Assembly (NCBI GenBank): GCA_030512295.1
Contig: JAULSR010000005.1
Location: 1,550,001-1,614,000, forward strand
Source of the DNA: Bombardia bombarda
Lineage: Eukaryota; Ascomycota; Sordariomycetes; Sordariales; Lasiosphaeriaceae
DNA: 64,000 nt
Reading direction: 5' to 3'
Position 1 is the first letter of the stretch, and each line of letters starts with the position of its first letter. A model generated the notes under the pieces. That model made no database searches, was not told the DNA's origin, and saw only the letters and a list, made by a program, of their open reading frames with translations. The position numbers and the translations under genes were made by a program. Shown here in pieces: positions 11,038 to 22,302 of this stretch.

Positions 11038-11676
11038 TCACATGCTTGGCTCAACTCCTTGCTTCACCTCCTTGCCATTCTGCTTCTTTTCCGAGATCAC
11101 CACCGTCGGCCTAGAAATCAGAGTTGTATGTTAGCAAAGCCATTGTCAAACAAACAAATAGAGAAAGAAATCAACTTACACCTCACCACCCCCCTCCTTC
11201 TTCTCCACAACCATCATCACCGTCGGCATCAACGCATACGCCGCCAGCCATGCAACCGCCGCGCCACCCGTCCTCGCGCCCGCGCCCTCTCCCCACAGCC
11301 ACCCGCCATACCCCTCCTCGTAGACCACCAGCGCCGCCACGGCCTCGGTCGCCAGCATGAAGCACAGCGCCGTCAGGCCCGTCGCCAGCCGGAAGCCGAG
11401 CAGCCGCGGCACGTCGTAGTACACGGTGAGATAGCGCGCCCAGAGCGCCGCGTTCAGCAGCAGGTACGGGAACACCCCCGAGACCACCTGCTCGAGCGAC
11501 ACGCTGTCGGTCGATAGTGTGCGTGCGGTGTAGATGATGTAGGTGAGCGCGACGCTGAGCACGAGGTTGAAGACATAGTAGATGAAGGCGAGGCGCACGA
11601 TGAAGAAGGCGAGCGCGACGTCCCAGAGGACCTCGATGACTGAGTCTGTTGATTCAAAGAGGCTCCAGCCGGCCAT
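11038..11676 (-). CDS. Unknown small multi-pass membrane protein
   Basis: Exons (minus) 11676-11180 and 11110-11038 with a 69-nt GTAAGT..CTAG intron; 189 residues. Splicing extends the first open frame past its apparent stop (GGGEV joined to PTVVISEKK). Hydrophobic segments at about residues 15-50, 66-85, 95-120 and 136-155 suggest four membrane spans, with a charged, Lys-rich C-terminal tail ending in VEPSM. I do not recognise the family. No signal peptide or catalytic motif is evident. Confidence 0.65.
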
Positions 11677-12436
11677 GGTTGGTGTGATGTCTGTGTTGTT
11701 GTTATTGTTTGTTGTTGTTTCGGTTGTGATGTGATGTGTCGTGATCTTGACACCTATGTGTGTGTCCGATTTTGAATACTCGAATGAGATGATATGATAT
11801 AAGTCGATTGATTATGAAATCAACAGCGTCGAAGAACAAGCTCAGGGACAAACGCAAGATATTTAAGGTACGTTGGAAGTATATGATCATGAGCTCGTAT
11901 GCAGGAAAGCCTGGCCTGTGATACAAGCGACGGCGGGTTGCGCACAAAAGTGGTGCGACTAAATGGTCCGACTTCCATTTGGGGGCCACCGATTTCCGAC
12001 AGCAAAAAACATTGCTACGCTGGCGCGGTTCGCCTGCCTCCTAATTGCAGAATTCGGGTAAAATTTTGAACTTGGCTCCCAGTACCGCTGCCCGTAGGGT
12101 AGTAGCAACACCACAGCTTCCTTCCTGCGCCCATCACACCAGTACCACGTTAAAGTCACGAAATATCTACACATTCTTTTCACAACTACGCGCGTGATGT
12201 TGACAACCACGGGATCTCATGTAAATGAAGACATGCCATTCAATTCATACCTATACTGTGGCTGATTTTCTCTATAGCAGCGCTATGCTCAAGCATCCAA
12301 CCAAAAGCAGGCTTGTTTATATCTCTAGAACCGTCTTGCCAAACTCCCCGTCGTGACAGCGTTCTTGGGTATCGTCCTCCGCGGCGGCTCATAGCCCCCC
12401 AACCATTCCATCCTTGTATGAAAGACGGGGGGGTGC
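11677..12436. other. Intergenic spacer
   Basis: Promoter of the membrane protein gene and 3' flank of the RanGAP gene. No gene seen; the open frames here are short and unconserved in character. Confidence 0.5.
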
Positions 12437-13786
12437 TCAAATTCCCGTCTTCGCGAGCTTATTAGCAAGCGCATCGACCTCCTTGTCCTTCAACTGGACA
12501 ACCGGCTCCTCCTGAGCCTCCTCGGCCTCGTGAATGAGCTTCTCGGCCAACTCCTCAACCCCCTCCTCCTCCTCCTCCTCCTCCTCTTCCTCCTCTTCCT
12601 CGTCCGAATCATCCTCGAGGTCGCTCAGGCTGTCCAGACCCCAGTCATCCTCAACCACCACATCGCCACCCAATCTCTCCTTGCGCTCCTCCAGAAGCTC
12701 CTGAAGCGCAATAATAGACTCGTCATCCTCAGAAAACTTATTGCCGTTGAGCTCAATCTTCTTCAGCGCGGGGAGGGCCTCCTTCGCGGCCTTGGCCAGG
12801 CCCTTGACACCCGGAGCGGTGATGTCGTTGAACTGCAGGCGCAGAATCTCTAGCTTCGCGTTCTTGCCCTTTGCGAGCGACTCAGACAAGAGCACGCCGC
12901 CCTTGGCGCTAAGAAGAGAATCGCCAATGCCCAGCTCCACGACGTCGATCCAGCCGGGGACGACCTTTGCGAGCGCCTTGGCGCCCATGAGCGTGAATGT
13001 GTTGTCCTGGAGATCCAGGATGCGGAGCTCGGTCGCGCGGCTCAGGCCCTCGCTCAGCAGGTGCGAGATGCCCTCCTGCCGGATGCCGTTCTGCACCATC
13101 TTGACCTCCTTGACCTTGTTGTGGAGGCTGAACGTCTTGGCCCAGGCCGTCATGCTGCCGTTCTCCAGCCGGTTGCGACCGCAGATGACCGTCTCGAGAT
13201 AGGGCACATCCTGCCCCTGCTTCCGCGCCTCCTCCTTCTTGGCGTGCAGCTCCGACAGCGCATCGGCGATCAGGATGCCGGCGTGCGGGCCGAGGCCGTT
13301 GTTGTTGAGGTATAGGTGCTGCAGGGGCACGTGCGACGCGAGGAAGGCGACCAGAGGCGCCTGTGTGTTGAGGCCGAAGGCGTTGTCGTTGAGGTTGATC
13401 GAGTTGAGCTTAGGGAGGTTGAGGATTGAAGTGAGGAGCGAGGAGAGCGCCTCGGGGATCTCGTTGAGCAGACGACCCGTGAAGATGTCGGCAAGGTTGG
13501 CAACCTGTTAGTGTTTTGGTTAGCACGCGCTACAACAGTGACAGGTAGGCGTGTGCGCAGTGGCTCCCCCAAGCCCAAATTGTAGACTTACCCGTAGGCC
13601 CTTCTTTGTCGCTAGCACCTCGCCCAGAAGCTTGCAAGCCCCGACGCCCAGCGTGTTGCCGAGCAGCCTGACCTCCTCGACGTCGTCCATGGCCCGGAGC
13701 GGGGCGATATGGGGCTCTAGGTCATCGGCTGTGTCGAGCTTTAGACCTTTCCCTTCGAGGGAGAAGACCTTGGCGGAGGGAGCCAT
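12437..13786 (-). CDS. RNA1: Ran GTPase-activating protein RanGAP (Rna1)
   Basis: Exons (minus) 13786-13592 and 13504-12437 with an 87-nt GTAAGT..ACAG intron; 420 residues, close to the fungal norm. The protein is a crescent of leucine-rich repeats of the ribonuclease-inhibitor type (LYLNNNGLGPHAG, LRILDLQDNTFTLMGA, LEILRLQFNDITAPG, LKKIELNGNKFSEDD), followed by a long acidic Glu run and a helical tail. The motif FTGRLLNEIPEA sits at residues 73-84, and its Arg76 matches the conserved Arg of S. pombe Rna1. RanGAP stimulates GTP hydrolysis by Ran in the cytoplasm and so sets the direction of nuclear transport. The start ATG at 13786 precedes the first repeat (KVFSLEGKGLKLD). Confidence 0.92.
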
Positions 13787-14571
13787 TTTGATATGATAGA
13801 AATGCAATATATAGAAAGCAAAGTGTGAAAAGCACGCGAGGCAAGGTAAAGTTTGACGAGGCGTTGGTGTGCAGGCTGTATGGGGCGCAAGGCAGAGAGA
13901 TGCAAGAGTGCAGACAGACTTTTGGTGGGGGAGGGGTAAACAAGAACCTGGACCGCTCTAAGGGGCAGGCACAGGTTGCCGCACGCGCCTAGCCGATTGC
14001 TTGGCTCCAGAGTGGAGTCACTGAGAGGTGCTAAGCCTGCAATCCTTGCAGTGGACAGTTGCCGGCCAGCTGTCGGGAGCCGACAAATGCATACTGTGCA
14101 GGTCAGCCTTGCAGCGCGACCATCTGATCATGAGCTGGACGACGGCGCGCAAGCAGCAAGTCGCCATCAACGGGGTGGTTGCCCATTCAGACTAATGACC
14201 TTAACTCTAAGTATCACTTTACCGATTTCTGCAAATATACATGTCAGAGCTCGCAATTGAATCACAGCGCTCCCCAGCCGCAATGCAGACCATATTAATG
14301 AAACTATAACCCTCTTTTGCGCCCGACCGCGGTTCCAAAAAGCCAAACGCATTATTTAACATTTCTTACGCTGCGAATCTCCCCTTACCTCCCCCATTCA
14401 GACAACCGTCGCCAATTATAGATACATCCTTACCCAAAAAAAAACTCCCCGGCACGTACACACGTACAGGCAGGCGTTATCAATACTATCAATTGGACCC
14501 TTGCACGCCAGCCCGACCACCTTCCGCGCCGCTTTCTTTTCCCCTTCCCCTTTTTCCTTCCCTCTTTCACA
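13787..14571. promoter_or_regulatory. Divergent promoter region between RanGAP and zinc-finger gene
   Basis: The two flanking genes are transcribed away from each other, so this 785-bp spacer must hold both promoters. A CT-rich tract (14500-14570) lies just upstream of the zinc-finger ATG, a common feature of fungal start regions. No discrete element is assigned. Confidence 0.5.
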
Positions 14572-15824
14572 ATGGCCAGACTCGACTCGCCCGCCGACGA
14601 TTCACCGCTCTCGTCAATGGACACCTCCGCCTCCGAAGACGAGTTCCTCGACGACGCGCCCGACGTCGTCGAGGAAGGGCCGCCGACCAAGCGCCTCAAG
14701 CTCGGCGCCGCCGCCGGATCGACCGCCTCGTCCTCCGCCGCCGCCGCCGTCATCCCAGAGCCCGATGCAGCAGACCCGGACCCGCTCGAGGGCATGTCCG
14801 AGGTGTCGTCCGACACCGACGGCGACATCCCCAGCTCGCCCATCAACACGCGGCAGGACGAGGACGACTTCCAGGAGCAGGTGACGGTGTGCGCGTGGGA
14901 AGGCTGCAAGGCCGGCGACCTGCGCAACATGGACCGGCTGGTCGAGCACATACACAACGACCACATCGAGGGCCGCCAGAAAAAGTACACGTGCGAGTGG
15001 AACGGCTGCACGAGGAAAAGCCTCGCGCACGCGAGCGGCTACGCCCTCAAGGCGCATATGCGCTCGCATACGAGGGAGAAGCCCTTTTACTGCTACCTGC
15101 CTGGTAATGCGCTGCCCCCTTTCGCGTTTGCCTTTTGACCACCTGCCGGGCTCAGCTCTCATCAGCTCAAGTCACTAACAGACTCAACACAGAATGCGAC
15201 CGCGCCTTCACCCGCTCCGACGCCCTCGCCAAACACATGCGCACCGTGCACGAGACCGAAGCCCTCCGGCCGTCCGACCCCGTGCCCAAGAGCATGCAGG
15301 CCCCCACCGGCAAGTCCTCCAAGCAGCTGAAGATCATCCTCAAGACGCAGCAGTCGCACGCGGCCGGCCACGACGACACGGTCGACGACGGCAACGGCAC
15401 CGGCGGCGAGGACTCGGCCGCCGACTTGTTCACCCCCCTGACGGAAGGCCTAGGGTTCACGTCGCGCGAGCTCGCCATGCCGGTCGAGCGGCTCGCCAAG
15501 CTCTGCCGGCTGCAGGTCAAGTGGGCCGAGGAGGAGGGCGACGCGCTGCGCGGCGAGTGCAAGCAGTGGGAGGCGCTCTACAAGCGCGAGTGGCTCGAGA
15601 AGGAGGTCTTGTTAGATCAGGTAGTGCAGAGCGAGCAGGCGTGGCATGTGCGCCGCCGGGCGGTGCTCGCGGGGCTTGCAGACATTTCGAGTGCGGGGGT
15701 GGGGAATGGTGGTGGTGGTGGTGGTGGTGAGACGCCGGTTGTTATGGTTACGAATGGGGAGGAGGATGGTGATGTGAAGGGCGGCACTCCGGCGCCGGCG
15801 GCGGTTGATGCTGCTGAAGACTAG
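14572..15824 (+). CDS. C2H2 zinc-finger protein, Iec1/YY1-like (INO80 complex subunit candidate)
   Basis: Exons 14572-15103 and 15193-15824 with an 89-nt GTAATG..ACAG intron; 387 residues. The intron splits the third finger and splicing restores CYLPECDRAFTRSDALAKH. Three fingers lie at about residues 103-195: CAWEGC..H..H, CEWNGC..H..H and CYLPECD..H..H, joined by a SHTREKPF linker. The N-terminus is acidic and Ser-rich; the C-terminus has a helical stretch (LAKLCRLQVKWAEEEGD) and a Gly run. The finger arrangement resembles S. pombe Iec1, the YY1-like subunit of the INO80 nucleosome remodeller. That assignment is by pattern only; a free-standing transcription factor is the alternative. Confidence 0.75.
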
Positions 15825-16593
15825 AGGGCTTCAAAAAGGAGTTGGTATATCCATGACTAGCTTGCAGATGTACCGGACAGCTGGGTTGAATCGGATCGGG
15901 GGGGTGTTGTCTCCCTATTCCGGTGTTATAAACCGAAATTGCCCGTCTTTACTTCCGGGCTGGTCTAAGAAGACAAACATGCTGCCTACCTCTAACGAGC
16001 TGCGGGGTGCTTAGTGTTTTTTTTTTTTTTTGTTATCTATCCAGCGCTCAAAAAATATGCTAGAGAGGGAGCTGGTTGATGGGAGTTTTGACAAACAGCT
16101 CTTGCTGGGGGGCGGGCGCATGATGATGTTAATGACGGAGGTTTCGAGGAAATCGAAATAGTTTTAAAAAGAAAGGATAACAGAACGGCCGGCGTGGATG
16201 GCTGGACGTCTGTCTGAAGCGGTTTGGTTCTTGGTCAGCCCGTGATAGTGACTTGGGATTTTATACAGACAACTTGGGGGTTGTTAGATGCGTCCTAGTG
16301 GAATTGACTACCTAGATATCAAGGTTACAACCCATTGTTGATACCTATATTTCATTTTGAAGAACGCTTGGGAACCCGCGCCGCAAACATGAAGAATGGT
16401 GTTCGCTCAACATATATTCCGGCTCCCACATATGTGATGCCGTGACTGAGAGCTGACCACCTAAGTAGGCGTAGTAATCTCAGTATCCACATCCCTTGCT
16501 TTCCACAACTCCATGCTGCCCACCATCCGTCCTTTTGTCTAATAGTACACATGATTATACAACATAAACATCCAATCTCCAATTTCCAATTAC
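15825..16593. other. Intergenic spacer between convergent genes
   Basis: 3' flanks of the zinc-finger gene (+) and the membrane protein gene (-). A T-tract lies near 16017-16031. No gene seen. Confidence 0.5.
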
Positions 16594-17334
16594 TTAGAGA
16601 TCCTTACCCCCGAGCCTCTTATCCGCCTCGCGGTTCTTGAACGGGAACCCGCTCGTCCTCTTGTCGGCGCCCGTCCGCTTGCTGATGTGGCCCTTGGTGC
16701 TGCCAAACAGCATGATCCATAGCGCGAACACGGCGAGAAGGCTGCTGCCCAGGGTGCCCAGCAGGTAGCCGACCTGTCCGTTGGTGCCGTTAAAGCGGGT
16801 GTAGGCGTAAAATGCGCTCGACGCGTGGTAGAGCATGGATACGAGGATGACAGCGTCCGCGTAGGGAGAAACCGTGTTGGCGGGGGCTGGGAGGGTGGGT
16901 TAGGTTTTGTTGACGTGGGTAGCAAGGTGGTGGGGGATACATACTCTCTGTTAGGGACGTGAGGGGGAGGGCGCCGGATAGAACGACGAGTAGGAGGCCG
17001 ACGGCGAGCTGGGAGAAGCCTAGGGAGCGGGCGAAGTATTGCTCAACGGCTGGTGAAGGAGGTCGGTTAGTTGTATGATTTCTAAAGGTCAATAAGTAAT
17101 TACTTGCCATTTATAGGGGTAACAACAGCACCATTGTGGTGGTAACCCTCGGCAAGCATGGAGCTGATGAAGGATGGCCATACGATCAGGGGCACGGCCT
17201 GTGTGCTCAGCCAGGCCAGACTGGCAAAGCTATATGCTGATACGGACTATATACGTAAATTGGTCAGTTACAGCTCGGAGGTATGTCTATTTGGAGACTC
17301 CTGAGATTCAGTTAAGAGCAAAACTCACATCCAT
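16594..17334 (-). CDS. Unknown four-span membrane protein with a GC-AG intron
   Basis: Exons (minus) 17334-17329, 17246-17108, 17049-16945 and 16886-16594; introns of 82, 58 and 58 nt; 180 residues. The first exon encodes only Met-Asp. The second intron starts with GCAAGT instead of GT. Each junction keeps the frame and joins hydrophobic segments sensibly (TPIN to AVEQYFARSLGF; SLTE to TPANTVSPYADA). Spans are seen near residues 6-28, 62-82, 95-115 and 125-145, followed by a very basic C-terminal tail (KRTGADKRTSGFPFKNREADKR). Family not recognised. The two-codon first exon is the least certain part; an alternative start is the Met of SSMLAEGYHH. Confidence 0.65.
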
Positions 17335-18201
17335 ATTTGGTGAGGTTGTCGAGGATAGCTCGGGTCGAATAATGCCGAGATTTTGGTTGCTAAGGGATGA
17401 GTGTGATTTCTGCAGATGAGCTCGCAAATGATTAGTAAAGTTGCTTTGTGATCAAGAATTGTTTGATGTAATGCGATCTCTAAAGAAATCAATTATTTGA
17501 ATGTATTCGATGCTCGAGGTAAATACACACACAATATCGTCCTTTTTATTCGAAAGGCCGGAAAGCCGCCCTAAAAGTTACGTCATTGAACGACACGCAT
17601 TAGAGCTCCTCCCATATCCATGCCAAGCCAAACGATCGGATGATGCGCCGGGGGGGTGTGAGCATGGAACTGCAGACAAGGGATCCCTGCTCGTTTAGTG
17701 GGGGGGGGGGGGGGGATGATTGAAGCGGCCCGAGCGTTTTGTTAACCCGCCACGCCCGCCGACTTCGCAGTTTTGGCTTTCGCTCAATCAGTCGCCGTGG
17801 AAAGCCGCATTTCAAAGCACATGCCCCACTGTGCGGGTTGCGGATGGTGAACAATCGCCAAAATTGTGCATCTCCTGCGACCGCCGCAAAAGGGTCTGCA
17901 ACCAATAATTTCCATAGTATTTACCATATCTACGATAATCTAGACAAGTCGCACAAGAGCCTATAGACCACACTTTTGGAACCCGTTTTGTTCAACAAGA
18001 AGAGCACACTTAGAACCACCCGCAAGCCGCAATCTGAACTTTTTGGCGGGGCTAAAGGCGTGGCGAAACACCAGTCTAGACATCATATCAATATATCCAA
18101 ACCCTCGACCACTCTCGTTATTCACCCATCGATATAGTAGTCGACAACCAAAACTCCCCCCAAAACATCCCGGCGAAGCCAGCCGCCCACCCACCGCCAC
18201 C
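17335..18201. other. Divergent intergenic region with a 16-G run
   Basis: Holds the promoters of the membrane protein (-) and NAR1 (+). A run of 16 G lies at 17700-17715. No gene is supported, although short open frames cross 17600-17966. Confidence 0.5.
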
Positions 18202-19985
18202 ATGTCCGCCATCCTCTCCGCCGACGACCTCAACGACTTCATCAGCCCCGGCGTCGCCTGCATCAAGCCCATCGAGACCCTCCCGACCGCCCCGCCACCT
18301 TCCACAGAAGACCCCTCCCTCGAGCACGAAGTCATCCTCGACGGCGACCACACACAACAATCCGGAGCTGGCGCGCCGCCGGCCCAAATCTCCCTGACAG
18401 ACTGCCTAGCATGTTCCGGGTGCGTCACGTCCGCCGAGGCCGTGCTGGTCAGCCTGCAGAGCCACAACGAGGTGCTCAGCGTACTAGACGCGGCGCCCGC
18501 GCTGAGGGTACAGAATGATACAAGTGGAACGTACACAGTAGACGGGCTAGACAACGACTCGGCAAAGCTCTTCGTCGCAAGCGTGTCGCCCCAGACCCGC
18601 GCGAGCCTAGCAGCAGCATGTGGAAACGGCGTCACAGAGCAACAGGCAGGGCGCATGATCGAGCAGTTATTCACAGGCGAGCAAGGTCTAGCCGGGGGCG
18701 GCAAATGGGGAAACAGCTTCACTTGGATAGTAGACACGAACACGGCGCGCGAGGCATGTCTTGTGCTTGGGTCTGACGAAGTTCTTGGAGGCTCCTCATC
18801 ATCCTCCTCCTCCTCTATCACCACCGCACCCAGCAAGCCCACAACCCCAATCCTCACAGCCTCCTGCCCCGGCTGGGTGTGCTACGCCGAAAAAACACAT
18901 CCATACGTCCTCCCCCATCTCTCCCGGGTCAAGTCCCCGCAGGCCCTCATGGGCACCCTGCTCAAAACCACACTGAGCCGCACGCTCGGCATCCCCCCGA
19001 CAGGATATGGCACCTAGCCATCATGCCGTGCTTCGACAAGAAGCTCGAGGCCAGTCGCGAAGAGCTGACAGATGCGGTCTGGGCTGGGGATGGAAGCCCC
19101 GGCCGGGGGGTCCGCGATGTCGACTGTGTTATAACCAGTAAGGAGATCCTCATGCTGGCAGAGTCGAGGGGTATGGACTTTTTTAGCATGTCCAGTGCAC
19201 TCCCCCAACAACAAGCCCAATTTCCCGACCCAAGAATCCACAGCTTCTTGTTCCCGTCACAGCGCCATAAGCAATCTTCAGCAGCGGGCACCTCAGGCGG
19301 GAATCTACACTTTGTCCTCCACTATGTCCGGTCAAGGCATCCGGGCTCGCAGATACAGACAGTCCGGGGCAGGAACGCCGACGTGGTGGATTACACCGTT
19401 GTAACCGCCTCTGGCGAGACCGTCTTCAAGGCGGCGCGCTACTATGGCTTCCGCAACATCCAGAACCTGGTCCGCAGGCTGAAGCCCGCAAAGGCCTCTC
19501 GGATGCCTGGCGGTAGACCGTTTGGGAGCGCTAAGAGACCGGCTGGTGGGAAGTCTTCCGGTCTGGAGTATAGCTATGTCGAGGTGATGGCGTGCCCCGG
19601 CGGCTGCACCAACGGTGGAGGCCAGATCAAGGCCGACGACCAGGTAGTTGTTGAGCGCAAGGGCATCGAGGTGAAGCCTGGGGTCCAGGAGCAGAAGGAT
19701 TGGCTGGCAGAAGTTGACGAGGCATACTTCTCGGCGGACGAGCAGCCAGAGGTTGTTGATCCGGATCCAGACGCGAGCGATGCTCGTTCAGACGAGATTG
19801 TCGATGGTATATCTCCCTCGCGAGTTCGAGATACTCTGGCGCATTGGTCGAGTATAACAGACATCGGGCTGGACAGATTGGTGTACACGAGCTATCGCGA
19901 GGTCATCAGCGACGTGGGGAAAAGCCAGATAACCGATACCGAAAGGGTCGTCCAGCTGGCTGGTAAGATAGGCGGTGGTTGGTAG
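18202..19985 (+). CDS. NAR1: Cytosolic Fe-S cluster assembly factor NAR1; one apparent frameshift
   Basis: The [FeFe]-hydrogenase-like scaffold protein of the cytosolic iron-sulphur assembly (CIA) machinery. Start MSAILSADDLNDF at 18202; no intron seen. N-terminal cluster cysteines are C20 (GVACIKP) and C68/C71/C74 (DCLACSGC); the H-cluster-like cysteines lie in TASCPGWVCYAEKTHPY and in MACPGGCTNGGGQI near the C-terminus. The N-terminal frame runs to a stop at 19017, while the rest (DRIWHLAIMPCFDKKLE onwards) lies in another frame ending at 19985. The switch falls in the C6 run at 18993-18998; one more C would join GIPP to DRIWHLAIMPC and give 594 residues, the usual length. NAR1 is essential in yeast, so a sequencing or assembly error is more likely than a real break. 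Its stop lies 86 bp from that of the convergent SUZ gene. Confidence 0.92.
18993..18998 (+). other. Frameshift site in NAR1 (C6 homopolymer)
   Basis: The two conserved halves of NAR1 meet here in frames that differ by one base. The run is one C short of continuity. No splice donor or acceptor pair of plausible spacing explains the switch. Confidence 0.85.
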
Positions 19986-20071
19986 AGTCGCGTCGCATGG
20001 CCTGACACCTTGGCCTCCGTCCTCTCTTCCTTGGCTCCAATGATAGAGCACAGATAGATAGGAAAATAATC

Positions 20072-21067
20072 TCATCCTTCTTGAGTTCCACGTCTAGCAG
20101 CAGCAAAGCCACCAAAGCCCTTTCCGCTCGCGTCCGGCCCTCTGGGTGTTCTGATGATCTGATCTTCCTCTCGAGGCGTAATTGACCTGCTGCCGAACTG
20201 CGGGGACGCATCTCCGCCACCGCCGCGTTTCTGGAAGTTGAGCCCCGATGGTTTTGGCGAGTAACTAGGGTCAAACAGTTCCCTTGTACCAGGCGGCGGC
20301 GGGTTGTTTGGTGCGCGTCGGCTCTGGCTGTTGTTGTTGTTGTTGTTGTTGTCTTGTCGATTGTCGTTGCGCTGAGCGTTGTTGCTATTGCCGTTGCCTC
20401 CACGGCCGCGCCCCTTGCCTTTGTGGTTGTTCTGGCGGCCCTCGCTCGTCTGGGGCGGGGTGACGGTGCCGGGCGAGGACTGGCCCGAGGAGGGGGCCGT
20501 GTCGCCGAAGATCTTGGCGCGTGCCTCGTCGTAGCGGCGCTGCTTTTCTTCGCGCTCGCGCTGTTGGCGGATGCGAATCTCTTCGGGGGTTGGCTGCTGG
20601 GTCTTGACCTCGTCTTCGTCGATATCGCCGTCCTAGATTGCTGTCAGTTTGATATGTCCCTCTGTGAGGGTTGTCTTTGGCTGGTTTGCTCACCTTGGGC
20701 GCGGGCTTCCGGCTGAGGACTTTCAAGGCGGGTTTGAAAGGAGTGGTCAGAGGGACTTTGCTGCTGCTTGTGGGCAGAAAGGTGACAGCCTCAATTGCTT
20801 CTCTGTTTTAGGGGCGTGATGTGTTAGCAGGTTCTTCACTATAGAGATCCCTTTGGGAAATAATAGGGCTTTCCAGGGGGGTGGCCGCGGGCGGGCGTAC
20901 GCTGATTCCCACAGCTTGCGCTGGTCCTCGGCATGCTTTGCCTGTCGCTCGGCGCGGGTCATTGGCACTTGGGAGTCGGCCTCATCAGCGGTTCTTGGCG
21001 CAGTATCGACCTTTGCTTCCCAGTCGTCATCCTCCCAGGCATCTGGCACTTTGCTGTTCTTGGCCAT
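20072..21067 (-). CDS. SUZ-domain protein (SZRD1-like)
   Basis: Exons (minus) 21067-20901, 20802-20694 and 20632-20072; introns of 98 and 61 nt; 278 residues. The N-terminus MAKNSKVPDAWEDDDWE is Trp/Asp-rich, as in SZRD1-type proteins. Splicing joins LWESA to EAIEAVTFLP and RKPAPK to DGDIDEDEV. The SUZ-like segment is PTPEEIRIRQQREREEKQRR..YDEARAKIFG. Downstream is a low-complexity Gly/Arg/Asn tail (GKGRGRGGNGN, an eight-Asn run, PPPPG) with a C-terminal SITPREEDQIIRTPRGPD motif. SUZ domains bind RNA and are found in mRNA-associated proteins; the precise role here is unknown. Confidence 0.75.
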
Positions 21068-21772
21068 TGTCTATCTCGCTTTGGTGAATCCGGCTTTTGG
21101 ATGCAGACAGTTATGTATCTTTATGTCTCTCGAAGTTTAGGTTTCAGTTGGCCAAGTGAGAAAAAACCTAAATGCTATCCATCAAATTCGAGAAATGGAA
21201 CGGGCTGATGGATGGCTGCTCAGAAATGCCAAGTCAACATCTGGAATCCACTCTCCACCCCTCGCCTCGGACCCAGGACCCCGATTGTGGCGCACGGACC
21301 CCTCTAGGCACCCTTCCGTGGCTCCTCCCTTACTTTCAAAAAGTAACAAGCAGACGACAGCTCCCCAGTGCAAACAACACATACGGTGTAGGTAAAGAGC
21401 ACTGTAATATGATTTGTTGGACTCGTTTGTCATCTTTTCTCGTAAACAAACGGCCCTCATACACTTAGACTGCCATTTTTGCACTTTTAATATCCATTGA
21501 AGCGATCTGAGGACTTTTTTCGATTCGAGACCGCCTTTAATACATGCATTTGACCCACTGCATCATAGCCGCCTCTAAATACCACACTCAGAAACCAGGA
21601 TACCTCCCCCCTCGTTATTCGTACTTGTTCGTCATCGCCCATACTATTTGTCTTCTGCACCGTCTTATCAACCAGAAGCATCAGCAGCACTGTGCTGGAC
21701 TCACAAACCTGAGAGACCTGAGAGAGCGCGGTAGAGAGTGTTGATCGAGCAGAATATATCTCCAGTAAAATA
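21068..21772. promoter_or_regulatory. Divergent promoter region
   Basis: 705-bp spacer between the SUZ-domain gene (-) and the small protein gene (+), which point away from each other. No gene or named element is identified in it. Confidence 0.45.
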
Positions 21773-22302
21773 ATGAACTCGGACGAGTTGATGTCGGACC
21801 CCATGACGGGTCAGTCAGGCGGCAACGGCGGCGGCGGCGGCGGGGTGCCGGGCCTGCCCCATAGCTCGGATGCTGTCGCCGCAGCGGCAGCAGCGGTAGC
21901 AGCAGTTAAGACCAGCTCTGCTGCGGCCTGGAATACTAAGAAGTTCCGGGAGGAGTGCGAGATGGCTAAGGGCCGGCTTTCTGATCAGAAGTTCAGTATT
22001 GGTGAGTGAGGTTTACTATGCCGTTGTCTCGTCTTACGCGGAGCTCACTCACCCCACTCCCACTTCACGAGTGTGAGATATATACCTATCCCATTACCCT
22101 TCACTTTCATTCACTTCCAGCCGGAAAAACAAAGTATTTCCTTGAATGACACATCTGACATTATATCGCAGCCGACTACCCAGACCCGTTGCTACCACGC
22201 CCGCCTCACCCCAAGCTGTACCCCCGCGGCACTACTGTCGAGACGGAGAAGCGGTTGAGGGAGCTCATTGACCAGGTCAGAGCCAGCAGTGGTAGTGCCT
22301 GA
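21773..22302 (+). CDS. Small protein of unknown function
   Basis: Exons 21773-22001 and 22172-22302 with a 170-nt GTGAGT..GCAG intron; 119 residues. The N-terminus is Gly- and Ala-rich low complexity (GGNGGGGGG, DAVAAAAAAVAAV). The C-terminal two thirds looks folded and conserved in character: WNTKKFREECEMAKGRL, then DYPDPLLPRPPHPKLYPRG, then a helix ETEKRLRELIDQVRAS. There is no signal peptide or membrane span. I do not recognise the family; the intron placement joining SI to ADYPDP is the main support for a real gene. Confidence 0.65.
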
